Below the pieces are notes generated by a model. It did not search any database, was not told the DNA's origin, and saw only the letters and a list, made by a program, of their open reading frames with translations. Positions 24,353 through 35,910 of a DNA stretch of 64,000 nt are shown one piece after another (position 1 is the stretch's first letter; each line of letters opens with the position of its first letter). The stretch is taken from positions 614,726,476 to 614,790,475 of the forward strand of contig NC_081408.1 of assembly GCF_030272615.1 (NCBI RefSeq), given 5' to 3'. The translations under genes were made by a program, and so were the position numbers. Source of the stretch: Cryptomeria japonica (lineage: Eukaryota > Streptophyta > Pinopsida > Cupressales > Cupressaceae).

Positions 24353-25489
24353 TGTCTCACAATAAAATGGTTAGTGCATGATTAGTATTCAATAAACTCA
24401 AAAACCATTTTAAATGAGATATCAAGAAAGATTGAATAAGAACATCATGAAAACAAAAAAATATATACTCATGAAGCTCCCATTGCAAGTAGCTCTTCCT
24501 TGTCCTCCTTGCCTCCACAAACTTTGCTAGCTCCAAAGTTTGACTAATGGATAGTTGGAGAGAGATAGAATGAATGTGGATTGCTCTCCTTGTGCTCAAC
24601 AAGGTAAGTGGATTGATATTTAGATTGGATTTGAATGATGGATAGGAGGATTTGGATTAGATTTGAGAGAGGATTAAAAGAAATGTCAGCATGACAATGC
24701 ATGAGAAGTGGATCTGATTTGTGAGGAGAATTGGCTCCAATTTATAGATTGGAGAAGGCCAATGGAGGGCCAAGATTGATTTGATTATGAAGGGTTGAGA
24801 TTGATTTGAGATAGAATGCATGGATCAAGGGTGCCTTGGGAAAATAAATAGGAATATAAAATTCCCTTGGAAAAAAGGGGGGAGAAATTTGAATTTCAAA
24901 CTTGAGGAATTAAAAATTCCAAAATAAGCATGCATGAGGGATTCAAAGAAATTGAATTTCTTTGAGAGACTCAATGTTGATGTGACATGAGTGGGAATTA
25001 AAAATTAGAGAATAATGATAAGCATGATTATGAGAGATTCTAGAAAGATTAATTAGGCTAATGAGATTAGGAAAAGTGATTTGTAGGAATCACATGACTA
25101 AGTTAATTAATTAGAATTAATTAACTGAGTGGGTTTAGAGGAAATAATTATTGGAGGGGATATTTAGAAGAATAAGGGAATAATTAATTTATTTGATAAA
25201 TTAATTATTGGGTAATAGTGACATGATTAATTAAATTAGATTTAATTGATTATGAGAGGAATAAGGATAACACAATTAAATTAATTAATTATATTGATAG
25301 GCTTAAATTAATTAAATATTAATTTTAGGTGTCTACATTTTTCTTTGATAAATTAATTATTGGGTAATAGTGACATGATTAATTAAATTAGATTTAATTG
25401 ATTCTGAGAGGAATAAGGATAACATAATTAAATTAATTAATTATATTGATAAGCTTAAATTAATTAAATATTAATTTTAGGTGTCTACA
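24353..25489 (-). repeat. GYP-1 3' LTR with internal duplication
   Basis: 1137 bp. Compared with the partner LTR it has 33 extra bases between two GTGGATT words (24576 and 24609) and a 152-bp tandem duplication of its outer end (25186-25337 and 25338-25489), which includes a second copy of the terminus GTGTCTACA. Confidence 0.88.
25182..25206. other. Perfect AT hairpin in GYP-1 LTR
   Basis: AATTAATTTAT and ATAAATTAATT are perfect 11-bp arms around TTG. Further AT-only inverted repeats lie on both sides (for example near 25105-25125 and 25220-25250), forming a row of hairpins. Confidence 0.6.
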
Positions 25490-25506
25490 TTTTGCCCCTC
25501 TTTGAT
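25490..25506 (-). other. GYP-1 polypurine tract
   Basis: The minus strand reads ATCAAAGAGGGGCAAAA directly before the LTR. The same tract borders the GYP-2 LTR at 62318. Confidence 0.75.
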
Positions 25507-27486
25507 ATAGCGTCGTAAAATGATGTTATATCAAAGAAGAATAAAACATAGTGGAAGAAAAGGATAAGGAGTAGTAGCATGATACCTCAGTCATGAGATG
25601 AAGAAGGATGATAAGGACTAGTAGCACAATGCCCCAATCATGAGATGAGGAAGAATGATGAGGAGAAAGGATGACGAGGAAGTAGTGGTATGCCCCCTCA
25701 AGAGGACATGCGGGTTTGAAGAACACAGGTGTGCTCTCGAAAGGAATTAGAAGAATAAGTGATGAAATGATGAAGATAATGAAAGAGGGAAGTAGGATGA
25801 GTTGGAGCATTTTGAATGAAATGAGACAAAGAAATGATAAATGGATTGGAATTCTTGTTGAGCAAGTATAGAGAGCAAACCTAGATTTGATATTGCCATG
25901 AATAGTCTACACCACTGATTATAAGAACCAGGATGATATGAAAATAGGAGGCATGGACTGATGCTCAGTCAAACAGGAATGCCTTGCACACAATCATTCA
26001 AGTGTTGAAAAACACTAATGCAGGGTTATTGGTTCGTACAAGGAAGACCTTCAAACACACCATGCCATGAAAACTATGCCCCATTATACACGAGCCAAGA
26101 CATACCAAGATATAGGATGATCAAGGCAATCTTGAACAAGTATAGTCCTGGGACACAAGATGAAAACAAAGCGAAAATCTCAAGCATGCAAATAACATAC
26201 ACATGACCAACTGACATCTCTTGCCAAGAGTAGGATATGGCTTTGGATAAGCTGTCGGACTAGGGAAGGAGGCATCCCAATGGGCAGGTGATAGATTGAT
26301 TGATGGATGACAAAAGACAAGTTGGATGTGCAAGATCTATAGATGAGAGGATTGTTGCTTGGATTTGATTAGTGTAGTATGGATGGGTGCTTGGATTAGG
26401 CACAAGTCACTGCGAGCTCAGGTAGATGGGGAAAGCTCAGTTTGATGGATTGGATAGGAAATGATTAGATAGGATGAAAAGGGGGATGGATGATTGAATA
26501 GGATCAGATTGGGGATGAGATTAATGATTGAATTGGAAGAGATGGAGAATATGATTGGATAAGATAGGATTGGATTGGATGGGGTGGATTGGTGGATAGG
26601 ATTTGATTGAATGGAACCAATGACAAGGGAGAAACAAGGATTGGTAAGAGGATAGATGGTTGAGGGATTTGTTTGGAGAGGAGATGGAGTGAATAAGTGG
26701 ATGGATATGGATAGGAAATGGAGGAATAAAGGATGGAGGGTAGGGTGATGGAGACCCAAGGACTATGCTGCAAAGGAGTGCAATGCCCCATAGTGGAATT
26801 AAGGATGTAAGGATGGTGGATAAAGATAATGAATTTGAAGGATAATGTGTAATGGATATGGATGGTAGTGAATTCAAGGCTTGAATTCTCTAAAGCATGC
26901 ATTCATATACATTATTTTGCCTCTTATATGATCAAGATGAAAGATATGAATGGATAATTTATTTTGATAGGATGAGGGATATGAGATGGAGGATATGGAT
27001 AGGATAGTCAAGATCAAAGATATGAATGGAGAATAGACTTAGATATGATGTAGATGGATGGGAGGATTGTGTGGATGAAGCCTACCCCCAAGTGTAGAGT
27101 GCAGGGGGATGAGGGGATTACACATGACGCTTGTTTGCCAAGTTTTCATCATGGTACTTACCCAAGGCGCCACAAGAAGTGGTTTTCACCATTGGATGAA
27201 ATGATTTTTCTTTACTTTTTTCCTGATTTTTTGTTTTTGTATTTTTCTTGATTTTTTTTTTTTTTTTTGAATTTTTGGAATAGTTTGGATGGAGAAGGAT
27301 AAGCATGAGTGGATATGGAAGATAGTGGATGCATGAAGGAGGAAGGGAGGACTCAAGCATCTAGTTAGATAGATGGTATCCCTTAGTATTTCTTTGAAGT
27401 GGAGGTATGCTCATAGATGTTGGTAACAATAATTGGGGAGATGAAATGGATAGGGGATGGAAGATAAGAATTTTGAAAGGATTGGA
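25507..27486. other. GYP-1 interior, no supported gene
   Basis: The plus strand is rich in GGAT and GAAG words and poor in C from about 26440 to 26900. Three overlapping minus frames (26418-26902) are open there, which is best explained by composition. A T-run lies at 27248-27270. No protein domain is seen. Confidence 0.5.
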
Positions 27487-28922
27487 CTAACGGAATGGGA
27501 TTGTGAAAAATGGATGGTGGATAATGGATGGGGTTTTGAAGAATTTGTGGAAGATCAACATTGGCACACACCTTGAAGGGTGGTGGAGTAGTGGATTAGA
27601 GTGTTTTAAATTAGATGGGGAATAGAGTGTGGATTTTGGGAAATAAGGACCCAAAATAGACGAAGGGGTTGATGGAGTTGGGATGGTGGATTTTGGGACA
27701 TAAGGACCCAAAATGGATTTTGAAGATGGAGGAGTGTTAGATTGAGGATTTGAGGACTTGTGAATGGATGGAGCTTTTGGATTAGCAATTTTTGATGCCA
27801 ATTTTGATTTTACTTTGGGATGCACTGCTTCTTTGGGAATCCACATAGTTTTTGATTTTATCTTTTGGGGCCTTTGTGGCCTTTTTGATTTTTCTTTCTT
27901 TCGGATCATATTTTTCTTTTAAGCATGTCGTTTTGAGGGGACATGTTGATCCTTGATTTTTGTGGATTTTGAGCTTTATTATTTTTAGATTGGGCATCCA
28001 AATTGCTTCCAATAGCAATGGGATGGGTGCATGAGGATGACGGATTGATGGATTTTATTGATGGGATGGTGGAAAGAGAGTGTTGAGAGGCATCCAAGGT
28101 TGTGTGCCTTTTTTTATCTTTCTTAGGGATTATTTGAGGTGATGGAGTGGTGGATGGAGGGATGTAAGGACCCAATATGGATGGAAGGGATGGAGGATTG
28201 AGCATCGGAACATAGGGGCCCAAAATGGATGGAAGGAATGAAGGGCTTAACTTTGGAACATAGGGTCCCAAAATGGATACAGAAGATGAGGGATAGTAGG
28301 ATTTAGGAGGAATAAAGGATGTACCAACATATTGAGCATTATCTTGAGGACCCTCATTATTTTGAAAACAAGATGCGAGTCCATTTTGAGGGGGATGAGA
28401 TGTGGAAGGAAGATTAGGATCTTTAGATGGATTAGGATCATGACATGGAGATGAAGGGATACTTTGATCTTGACTAGGGAGAGTATCATGAGATGGAGTG
28501 GGAGGGGTGATTGGATCATGAGATAGAGGAGGATCATGTGATGGAGGGAGAGGGTTGGTTAGAGGATTCATATGAGCATGAGAGGAAGTGGAGGGGATGG
28601 GATCATTAAATGGAGTGGAGGGAGATGCATCATGAGATGGAGAGTATTCTATGCTAGCATGCTTTGGAATAAGCTTTTGGCATGATTGGAGTTGTGGGGA
28701 TTGTGTGATGGAGGAAGGTATGGAAGGATTGATGTGAGTATATGGGGAAATGGGGGTATCATGAAGTGTGGGGGATTGGGATTTGTTTTGAGGTGGAGGT
28801 GATTGGGGTGGACGGAGGACTTGAGGAGACTTTGCCACTTTGCTTTGAGGTGAGGATTTTGTCTCCTTTGCTAGCATGTCTTGGATAAGATTATGGATGA
28901 TGGATTTGGAGGATGTGGACAA
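27487..28922 (-). pseudogene. GYP-1 Pro/Ser-rich ORF with ILGPYVPK repeats
   Basis: The main open frame is 28922-27906 (338 codons, start MSTSSKSIIHNLIQDML), followed after a stop and frame change by 27909-27487. It is dominated by Pro, Ser, His and Thr and has no transmembrane or catalytic signature. The motif SILGPYVPK recurs five times with slight changes (three in the first frame, two in the second). It may be a divergent gag-like or unstructured protein. The C-poor plus strand makes minus-strand stops rare, so open length is weak evidence of coding; the repeated motif is stronger. Confidence 0.4.
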
Positions 28923-29168
28923 TATGGATTTTGGAGGATTGGGATTAGATGGAAAATTGGGATTAGATGTGGGATTGGGATTGGGATTGGAATTAGAATT
29001 GGATGGGGGATTAGGATTGGGATTGGATGGAGGAATAGGATTGGGATTGGAATTGGATGAAGGATTAGAATAATGGATTGGGGAATTAGCATTAATAATT
29101 GGAGGACTATGGAGTAAAGGATTTGGATGGGGAGTAGAGGTAATGAATGCATTGTAGAAGGATGGGGA

Positions 29169-29504
29169 TTAGGATGTAGATGGGGGGGGAGATGGAGGTA
29201 TACATATTGGATTAGAGGAGTATGTAGATGAGGGATAATATGGAGATATGGATGGGGGATAAGATGGATTTATGGATGGGGAATAAGGTAGGTTTATGGA
29301 TGGGGAATAAGATGGATTTCCCTTGTCAAAGATAGAGGAAGGATAAGAGATATGGTATAGATTGGGATTGGGTGCAATGTGTTGAGATGGGATGGATGAA
29401 GGTATGATAAGCGAGCGAGAGATTGTAGGATTAACTTGGTAGGTAGGTTTGTGAATTTCTGTGAGCGTCGTCTCATACCAAGCTTTGAAATTATGGGTAG
29501 TCAT
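29169..29504 (-). pseudogene. GYP-1 short ORF, possible N-terminus of the Pro/Ser-rich protein
   Basis: 111 codons begin MTTHNFKAWYETTLTEIHKP, which looks like ordinary folded-protein sequence, and then become Tyr/Pro/Ser repeats (SPSINL, SPSINPSYPPS). It lies just upstream of, and on the same strand as, the 28922-27487 frame, so both may have been one ORF. Function unknown. Confidence 0.4.
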
Positions 29505-29559
29505 GTTGAGAGTGAAGGATTAGAAGATGAGGATTATGACTTGGATTGGAATGATGATG

Positions 29560-30190
29560 GATTAAATTTGATTAGATTTTGATTTTGATTGGAATTGATT
29601 TGATTTGATTGATCCTTGTATTAGGACTTGATTGGATTGGTCCTTGGATTAGGACTTGATTTGATTGGATTGGTTGATTGATTGATTGAATGGATTGGAT
29701 TGAATTAGATTAGATTGGATTGAATTGGATTGGTTTATTGATTGGATTGAATTAGATTGAATTGGATTAGATTGGATTGAATTGGATTGATTGATTGATT
29801 GAATGGATTGGATTGAATTGTATTGAATTGGATTAGATTGGATTGAATTATATTGGTTGATTGATTACATGGATTGGATTGAATTGGATTAGATTGGATT
29901 GAATTGGATTGGTTGATTGATTGAATGGATTGGATTGAATTGGATTAGATTGGATTGAATTGGATTGGTTGATTGATTGAATGGATTGGATTGAATTGGA
30001 TTGGATTGGATTGGATTGAATTGGATTGAATTGTATTAGATTGGATTAAATTGGATTAGATTGGGTTTGATTTGATTTGGATTTGATTTGATTGGATTGT
30101 ATTGGATTGGTCCTTGGATTAGGACTTGGCTTGATTGGACTGGATTAGATTAGATTGGTTGGATTGGATGACCGGATTAGGAAGATGGAT
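29560..30190. repeat. GATTG-rich tandem array
   Basis: About 630 bp built from GGATTG, GAATTG and GATTGATTG words. A higher-order unit of roughly 55-60 bp (including TTGGTTGATTGATTGAATGG) recurs several times between 29660 and 30010. The plus strand is nearly free of C. Confidence 0.85.
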
Positions 30191-30199
30191 GGATTTGAT

Positions 30200-31734
30200 T
30201 GGATTAGAGGAAGAATGAATATTAGTTGAGGAAGGATGATTGTTTGAATGGATGAAAGTAGATTGGGGGTTGGAGAATTTCTCGGATGGATAGAAATGGA
30301 TTAAAGATTTGATGATGACAGGATGGAATTTGGAAAGAGGGGTGATTGATTGGTTGCGGGGGATGGACTTGGCAAGAGATGTCAAGTAAAGAAAACACAA
30401 TGGTCAAAAGAAGTTAGACTCAAAAGACACTCATGCTCCTTCACAACATATCCTATGGAGAGAAAAGACAATAGTCAATGGATCCCAATTGGTTTTCAGC
30501 TACGCTTACCCAGAGCGAACACTTAGATGCTTGACCCTACTGGCTCCCCTCCATGACACTCACTTCTCCAGGGCAGCCAAGCATCAATTCCCATGAAAAC
30601 TCCTCATGGAGAACTTTGTGTCTCTACTAAGGGTTGTACAAATAAGGGCGTCTTTGGAGGTTCGACCTCCTACACCAATGACTAGAAGGTTTTTGGCCAC
30701 TATGCACAAGGTGTTTAGTATGGCCTCCCGTTAGGAGCTACCCATTGCAGTTGTGCAAGCGCAATTGAGGTCTATAGCCCAACGAAGCACCAAGAACTTT
30801 GCAGTTAGGCAAGTGTGATTGAGATCTCTAGGATCCTACTAAGCACTCAATGTGAGAGTGAACTCTCATATAGCCCCAACCATTGACCCTTTCATAGTCA
30901 ATGGCCTATTTATTACAGAGTTGGGAACCCCAGGTTCAGGTGTACTCACTTGGGTCGTTCCCCTCTTACCTTCTCAAAGAGAAAGTTGGGAGGGTAGGCT
31001 CGCTAAGAGTAAGCATGCAATCAAACAAGAAAAGGTTCGAATGTCGGGATTTTTGATTGTCTATGTAGACAAGAGCATACTCTCCTACCTCTACACTTTC
31101 CTCAAACACAAAAAGCAAGAGTTCTTTTACCCCTAATTAAAATCTAGGTGCCTAGAATAAATGAGTAAGAAAAACACAATGTTTGGTCGGATTTCTTTAG
31201 GCAACCTACAAAAAAGTGGATTAGTAGTTTGAAAATGAAGTCGTCAACAAGCGTCCTGCAAAAGACAAAAGAATGACAAAAATATATTTTTTTTAATTTT
31301 TTGGGAATGAGTAGAAAAACAAGAATAAAAACTTTTCTACTAATGAAAAATGTGGATTTGGAGGAAACTTTGATGGGTAAATGGGGTTTGACTAGGTTTT
31401 TGCCACTTTTTGAGGGATAGGCAAGCATAAAATGGGGATTTTGGAGGAGAGGTGAAGGAATGGAAAAATTTGTCCAAGAGGGACAAAGAAGCAAAAGTTG
31501 GAGATAGACAATATAGAAAATTTTGGAGGTGATTGGATAAAACTAGAAGTTATGGCAAACCCTAAAAATAGAGAAATGTGCGATTTCGGGCTTCAAAAAG
31601 TGGAATTTGGGATAAGGTCCCCAAGGAAGAAAATGTGAAAAATGAAATGGTGAGGAATCTAGTGAAGTTTGGAAGAAAGAAGAGTGAAGATGAAGAAGAT
31701 ATGACTAAAAAATAGAATACGTTTTTTGATTAAT
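30200..31734. other. GYP-1 interior upstream of the array, no supported gene
   Basis: The base composition is normal between 30430 and 31140, unlike the C-poor part to the left. The open frames 30852-31136 (plus) and 31144-31494 (minus) show no recognisable domain. This may be leader sequence of the element. Confidence 0.45.
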
Positions 31735-32215
31735 TCTTGTGGTCGCGTTGATTTGCAGACAGTCGCGCTAATGCGCGAGCGGTCACGCTAACAAATAGAT
31801 TATTAAAATTAACAGAGCAGATAACAGAAATGGAAAAATTATAGACGCGCTGATTATCAGGTACTCGTGCTGATGTGCGGGCGCTTGCGTCAAAACAACT
31901 AAAGTTAGCACCTAAAAATTAAAATTTAAAATTTTCACAAAAACGCTCGCGCTAATCGTAAAGCGGTCGCGTTGAAGCAGAAATAGAAGGGAAACAGAAA
32001 TGAAAAGATAGAAGAATATAGAAGAGGAAGAATGAATGAAGAGATAGAAGAATTTTCTAGGCGGACGCGCTGAAGTCGAGGAGGTCGCGCTCAAGCACAG
32101 TGGTGCCCAAAATTTTTTGAAATTTCCTGCGATCGTGCCGAAGCCGAGACGGTCATGCTGATTCAGAAAAAATCGCGGCAATGTGCTTGCGCTCATGCTA
32201 AAGCATGATTCCTAC
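31735..32215. repeat. CpG-rich word array in GYP-1 leader
   Basis: Variants of GGTCGCGCTGAAGC and TCGCGCTAATGCGCGAGC recur about every 20-40 bp. CpG is otherwise rare in this window. A similar array lies in GYP-2 at 63455-63800. Confidence 0.65.
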
Positions 32216-32249
32216 AAAAAACCTTCACAAAAAACTTAAATTTTGTTAA

Positions 32250-32283
32250 ATTTGGGACGTGGGTCCCACCAGGCGTCCCAAAT
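32250..32283 (-). other. GYP-1 primer-site region inside a perfect inverted repeat
   Basis: ATTTGGGACG (32250-32259) and CGTCCCAAAT (32274-32283) are perfect 10-bp arms, and GTGGG/CCCAC lies between them. The right arm abuts the 5' LTR, where the primer binding site must be. I could not assign the tRNA. Confidence 0.6.
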
Positions 32284-33236
32284 TATCTCACAATAAAATG
32301 GTTAGTGCATGATTAGTATTCAATAAACCCAAAAACCATTTTAAATGAGATATCAAGAAAGATTGAGTAAGAACATCATGAAAACAAAACAAAATATACT
32401 CATGAAGCTCCCATTGCAAGTAGCTCTTCCTTGTCCTCCTTGCCTCCACGAACTTTGCTAGCTCCAAAGTTTGACTAATGGAGAGTTGGAGAGAGATAGA
32501 ATGAATGTGGATTGATATTTAGATTGGATTTGAATGATGGATAGGAGGATTTGGATTAGATTTGAGAGAGGATTAGAAGAAATGGCAGCATGACAATGCA
32601 TGAGAAGTGGATCTGATTTGTGAGGAGAATTGGCTCCAATTTATAGATTGGAGAAGGCCAATGGAAGGCCAAGATTGATTTGATTATGAAGGGTTGAGAT
32701 TGATTTGAGATAGAATGCATGGACCAAGGGTGCCTTGGGAAAATAAACAGGAATATAAAATTCCCTTGGAAAAAGGGAGGAGAAATTTGAATTTCAAACT
32801 TAAGGAATTAAAAATTCCAAAATAAGGATGCATGAGGGATTCAAAGAAATTTGAATTTCTTTGAGAGACTCAATGTTGATGTGACATGAGTGGGAATTAA
32901 AAATTGGAGAATAATGATAAGCATGATTATGAGAGATTCTAGAAAGATTAATTAGGCTAATGAGATTAGGAAAAGTGATTTGTAGGAATCACATGACTAG
33001 GTGAATTAATTAGAATTAATTAACTAAGAGGGTTTAGAGGAAATAATTATTGGAGGGGATTTTTAGAAGAATAAGGGAATTATTAATTTATTTGATAAAT
33101 TAATTATTGGGCAATAGTGATAGGATTAATTAAATTAGATTTAATTGATTCTGAGAGGAATAAGGATAACACAATTAAATTAATTAATTATGTTGATAGG
33201 CTTAAATTAATTAAATATTAATTTTAGGTGTCTACA
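32284..33236 (-). repeat. GYP-1 5' LTR
   Basis: 953 bp, nearly identical to the non-duplicated part of 24353-25489. The plus-strand left end is TATCTCAC, a decayed form of TGTCTCAC. Confidence 0.9.
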
Positions 33237-33742
33237 GGTATTCCAAAATTGATGATTTCACTTTATGTGTATATACTAACTCAGATTGGGCAGGTGATAC
33301 TGATGACAGGAAGAGCACTTCTGGTGGAGATTTCTTTCTTGTAAAGAAACTGGTTTCATGGATTAGCAAAAAATAGTCATACATTTCTTTATCTACTCCA
33401 GAAGCTGAGTATGTTGCAGCAGCAACCAATTTCACTCAAGTCTTGTGGATGAAGTAAATGTTCAAGGATATAAGGGTAAATTGTAGTGAACCGGTAGTTA
33501 TCTACTATGATAACTCTACAGCTATTGACATGTCTTAAAATCCAATATTTCACTCTAAGACTAAGCATATTTCCATAAAGTATAACTTTCTGAAGGACAA
33601 GGTAGAAGCAAAGGAAGTCAAATTGGTTTATGTGAACACTAAAGAACAGATTGCAGATATATTCACTATACCATTGTCTAAGGAATCATTTGAGTATTTG
33701 AGAGATAGGTTAGGGGTTTCTGTCCCCCCGACAGAGACTTAA
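33237..33742 (+). pseudogene. COP-2 RNase H, right part
   Basis: This resumes after the GYP-1 insertion. NSDWAGDTDDRKSTSGG holds catalytic acidic residues, followed by SWISKK, STPEAEYVAAAT, YYDNSTAIDM and the end motif EQIADIF. TAG and TAA codons interrupt it (near 33364, 33457 and 33536). It is close to COP-3 RNase H, supporting the reading that GYP-1 split one Copia pol. Confidence 0.9.
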
Positions 33743-33892
33743 TTGATGAAGTTTGTCATCAGTTTGACATGCATTATCAGAGACATTATTCATTCCGACA
33801 CTCATGAGTGGTGCTACTACTCAGGGTGAGTAGTAAGCTTTGAGATTCAGAGGTTTTTTCTTTGATATTTTTGTCATATTTCTAGCATTGAT

Positions 33893-33908
33893 GTCAAAGG
33901 GGGAGTGA
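33893..33908 (+). other. COP-2 upstream polypurine tract
   Basis: GTCAAAGGGGGAGTGA follows GCATTGAT, 170-180 bp before the LTR-proximal tract. Confidence 0.65.
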
Positions 33909-34068
33909 TAGTAATGTGAAAAATCATTCAGAACCTTGCAAATATATCATTCACAGGGGGAGAGCTATTGATATTCAAGAGATTGTTGGTTTTTTTTCAA
34001 AGGTGGAGACTTGTTTGGCATTTCTAGGTACTTATATGTTTTTCACATCTAGCATTGCCATCAATGAT

Positions 34069-34079
34069 AAAGGGGTGAT
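34069..34079 (+). other. COP-2 polypurine tract
   Basis: AAAGGGGTGAT directly precedes the 3' LTR. Confidence 0.8.
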
Positions 34080-34327
34080 TGTTGGCATTATGAATGAATT
34101 GATTATGTGTTGCATTGATGTTTTATAATTGATGTCAACACTAACTGTTATGATTGTTTACCGATAGAGAGGTTTTGGTTACCAGAATCTGATCCTACCG
34201 GCATTTGTATGTGCTTTACCGGTACTTGATTTGATTAATGTTGTAGTGTGGATGAAAAGTTATAATCTGTTAACAACTGACTCACTCCCCCCCCCCCCCT
34301 CTCAGTTATTCACTGGTTATCCTAACA
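34080..34327 (+). repeat. COP-2 3' LTR
   Basis: 248 bp, so the short LTR is a property of the element and not a truncation of one copy. The C-rich-loop hairpin (34272-34310) has a loop containing a run of 13 C and one mispair in the stem. Confidence 0.92.
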
Positions 34328-34332
34328 TAGAC

Positions 34333-34769
34333 TCCTACCAAGAAGAGGAAATATGATAAAAAGAAAGGACCAACCAAGCGAAAGGAACAAAAAAAGAAGA
34401 TTGAAGATGATTTTAATTATCATCCATTGGATCTTAATAGCTTGGTGAGAGAAGTAAGTGAGCATACTTCATTAGAATTTTTTCTTGGGTTGTATATGGA
34501 TGCACGTCTGGTAGACAGGGAGAAGATTAAGAAGGTAGTAATCAACTGTTTGATTACCTTTGACAAAACTATAAGTGATATTGAAGATAAACTACCTAAG
34601 AAAGTATGAGAAGTGTTGACAAAGAAGAGAAAAGATGTAGCGATGAAGGAGTCAAATATGAGGACTCATGCAGATATGGTAACTAGTCTATTGTCAAAGG
34701 TATAAAAAACAAAAAATAAACAAACACTAAACACACGATTCAAGACAAAAGAAAGATTGAACTTGATCA
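34333..34769 (+). pseudogene. NA-3 ORF2, piece 3 (LNSLV block)
   Basis: This continues piece 2 after COP-2. A Lys-rich linker (KKRKYDKKKGPTKRKEQKKK) is followed by LNSLVREVSE and a conserved helical-looking block including EKIKKVVINCLITFDKTI. NA-1 has LNEIIDEMLKE and REIEEAIIQYMNVYSKTL at the same place, and NA-2 has RQIEEAVICTLLKFQLAPL. It is open for 60 codons from 34427. It ends at the NA-2 insertion. Confidence 0.7.
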
Positions 34770-35908
34770 TGTTGCTACTTATCAAGTTGCCATTAGTTTC
34801 ATTGCAAAGTTATACTATATACTCTAGTCGGATACTACTACCGAAATATTCAGTCGGTATGCACAGTCTAGTCAGTTACAGAAGAAAGTAGTCTTAGAGC
34901 GTAGATTACACTGAGCTGTCTACCGAGTATCATTCCATGTCTACTGAGCAACAAAGATGACACACCAAGTTGATATACACAGAGTTAAACGTGTTACTAG
35001 ATTCATTGAACCTGGACATACATATGAAAACGTGTTTACAAGATCGAGGAACATCTAACTATTATCACATTGGAAATTGCACTTAAAGATTGTGTATGCT
35101 TTTGAGGTCATCTAACCAATGAAATATCTTGCATGGTTATTCATTCGATAAATCATAATTGTAAGATCGAAGCAATGAATGGATCACCGACATAAGAGAT
35201 CTATTTATACAGCATGAGTTAAGAATTAACCAAGTGTGTGCACGAGTGTAAGAAGACTGTTACAGAGAAACAGAGGTCACCGAGAAGGTTTTCAGAGAAC
35301 AGTTAAAGAACAGAGTAAACAGAAGGGTTTACCGAGTTACTATATGGGTTACCGAGGTATGCTATAAGCAAGGTAATCATATTCTGAGCACATAGAATCT
35401 GCTATAACATTCCAGATGTAAAGTTGCAGATATTTGTAATGATTTTAGTGTAATATTTTGAAGTTGTAAGAGAAACCTTTAACAGGGTAAAAGACTCTAA
35501 TCAAGTCTATAAATTGTAAAGCCTCTAACCAGGTGCATCATTTAGTTTAAGTGTTGTAATCCTTTAGCAAGGTAGATCTAACAGATCTTATTACTCCTAA
35601 CAGGGTAAGCTATCAGAAATAGCTAAACATGTAGCTCTAACCGAGCACTCTTTAATATTACAGTAGTGAAGTTGTGGGTGACATCCCCACCGTAGTTTTT
35701 CTCTCTAACCAAGAGTTTATGTGTAACCAAAATATATGTGTTATGGAGTGAATCATGTATGATTTTTATCTATTTGTTTTAGCTTTATATTATGTTACTG
35801 CACTATTCGGTTTATGCATAACTGTAAAGTTATTATTGAAGAAAAGTTTTGAAGTACTGATTCACCCCTCCCCTCTCAGTACATTAGATTTCCATATTGG
35901 GCCTAATA
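34770..35908 (+). repeat. NA-2 5' LTR
   Basis: 1139 bp, TGTTGCTACT to GGCCTAATA. It contains many ACCGAG words, TATTTATA near 35213, and the C-rich-loop hairpin GTACTGA/TCAGTAC at 35854-35882. Confidence 0.93.
35854..35882 (+). other. C-rich-loop hairpin, NA-2 5' LTR
   Basis: GTACTGA (35854-35860) pairs perfectly with TCAGTAC (35876-35882). The same pair is at 41555-41583 in the 3' LTR. The stem sequence differs from those of the Copia LTRs while complementarity is kept. Confidence 0.75.
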
Positions 35909-35910
35909 AT

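Larger units (their letters stand above)
24353..33236 (-). mobile_element. GYP-1: large LTR element without pol, minus strand
   Basis: LTRs lie at 24353-25489 and 32284-33236, with a perfect target-site duplication GGTAT (24348-24352 and 33237-33241). On the minus strand the LTR runs TGTAGACACC to an end near TGTGAGA. The polypurine tract beside 25489 and the primer-site region beside 32284 fix the orientation. The 6.8-kb interior has no protease, reverse transcriptase, RNase H or integrase that I can see, only Pro/Ser-rich open frames and simple repeats. This fits a large retrotransposon derivative (LARD). Gypsy affinity is inferred from LTR ends and primer site. Confidence 0.85.
20361..34327 (+). 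mobile_element. COP-2: Ty1/Copia element split by GYP-1
   Basis: Short LTRs lie at 20361-20601 and 34080-34327. The flanks GAGAC (20356-20360) and TAGAC (34328-34332) agree at 4 of 5 positions. A perfect iMet primer site, gag, protease, integrase, reverse transcriptase and RNase H follow in Copia order, which identifies the superfamily. GYP-1 occupies 24353-33236 inside the RNase H region. Without it the element is about 5.1 kb, a normal Copia size. Stops and frameshifts make it non-functional. Confidence 0.93.

Noticed and set aside
26418-26902. Three overlapping minus-strand ORFs as genes
   Set aside because: All three frames are open because the plus strand lacks TTA, CTA and TCA words; there is no domain or repeat motif.
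28940-29000. GGGATT run as an interstitial telomere
   Set aside because: The plant telomere unit is TTTAGGG; here the words are GGGATT and GGAATT within a longer GATT-rich tract.
31144-31494. 116-codon minus ORF in GYP-1 as a protein
   Set aside because: No domain, hydrophobic patches without pattern, and it lies in probable leader sequence.
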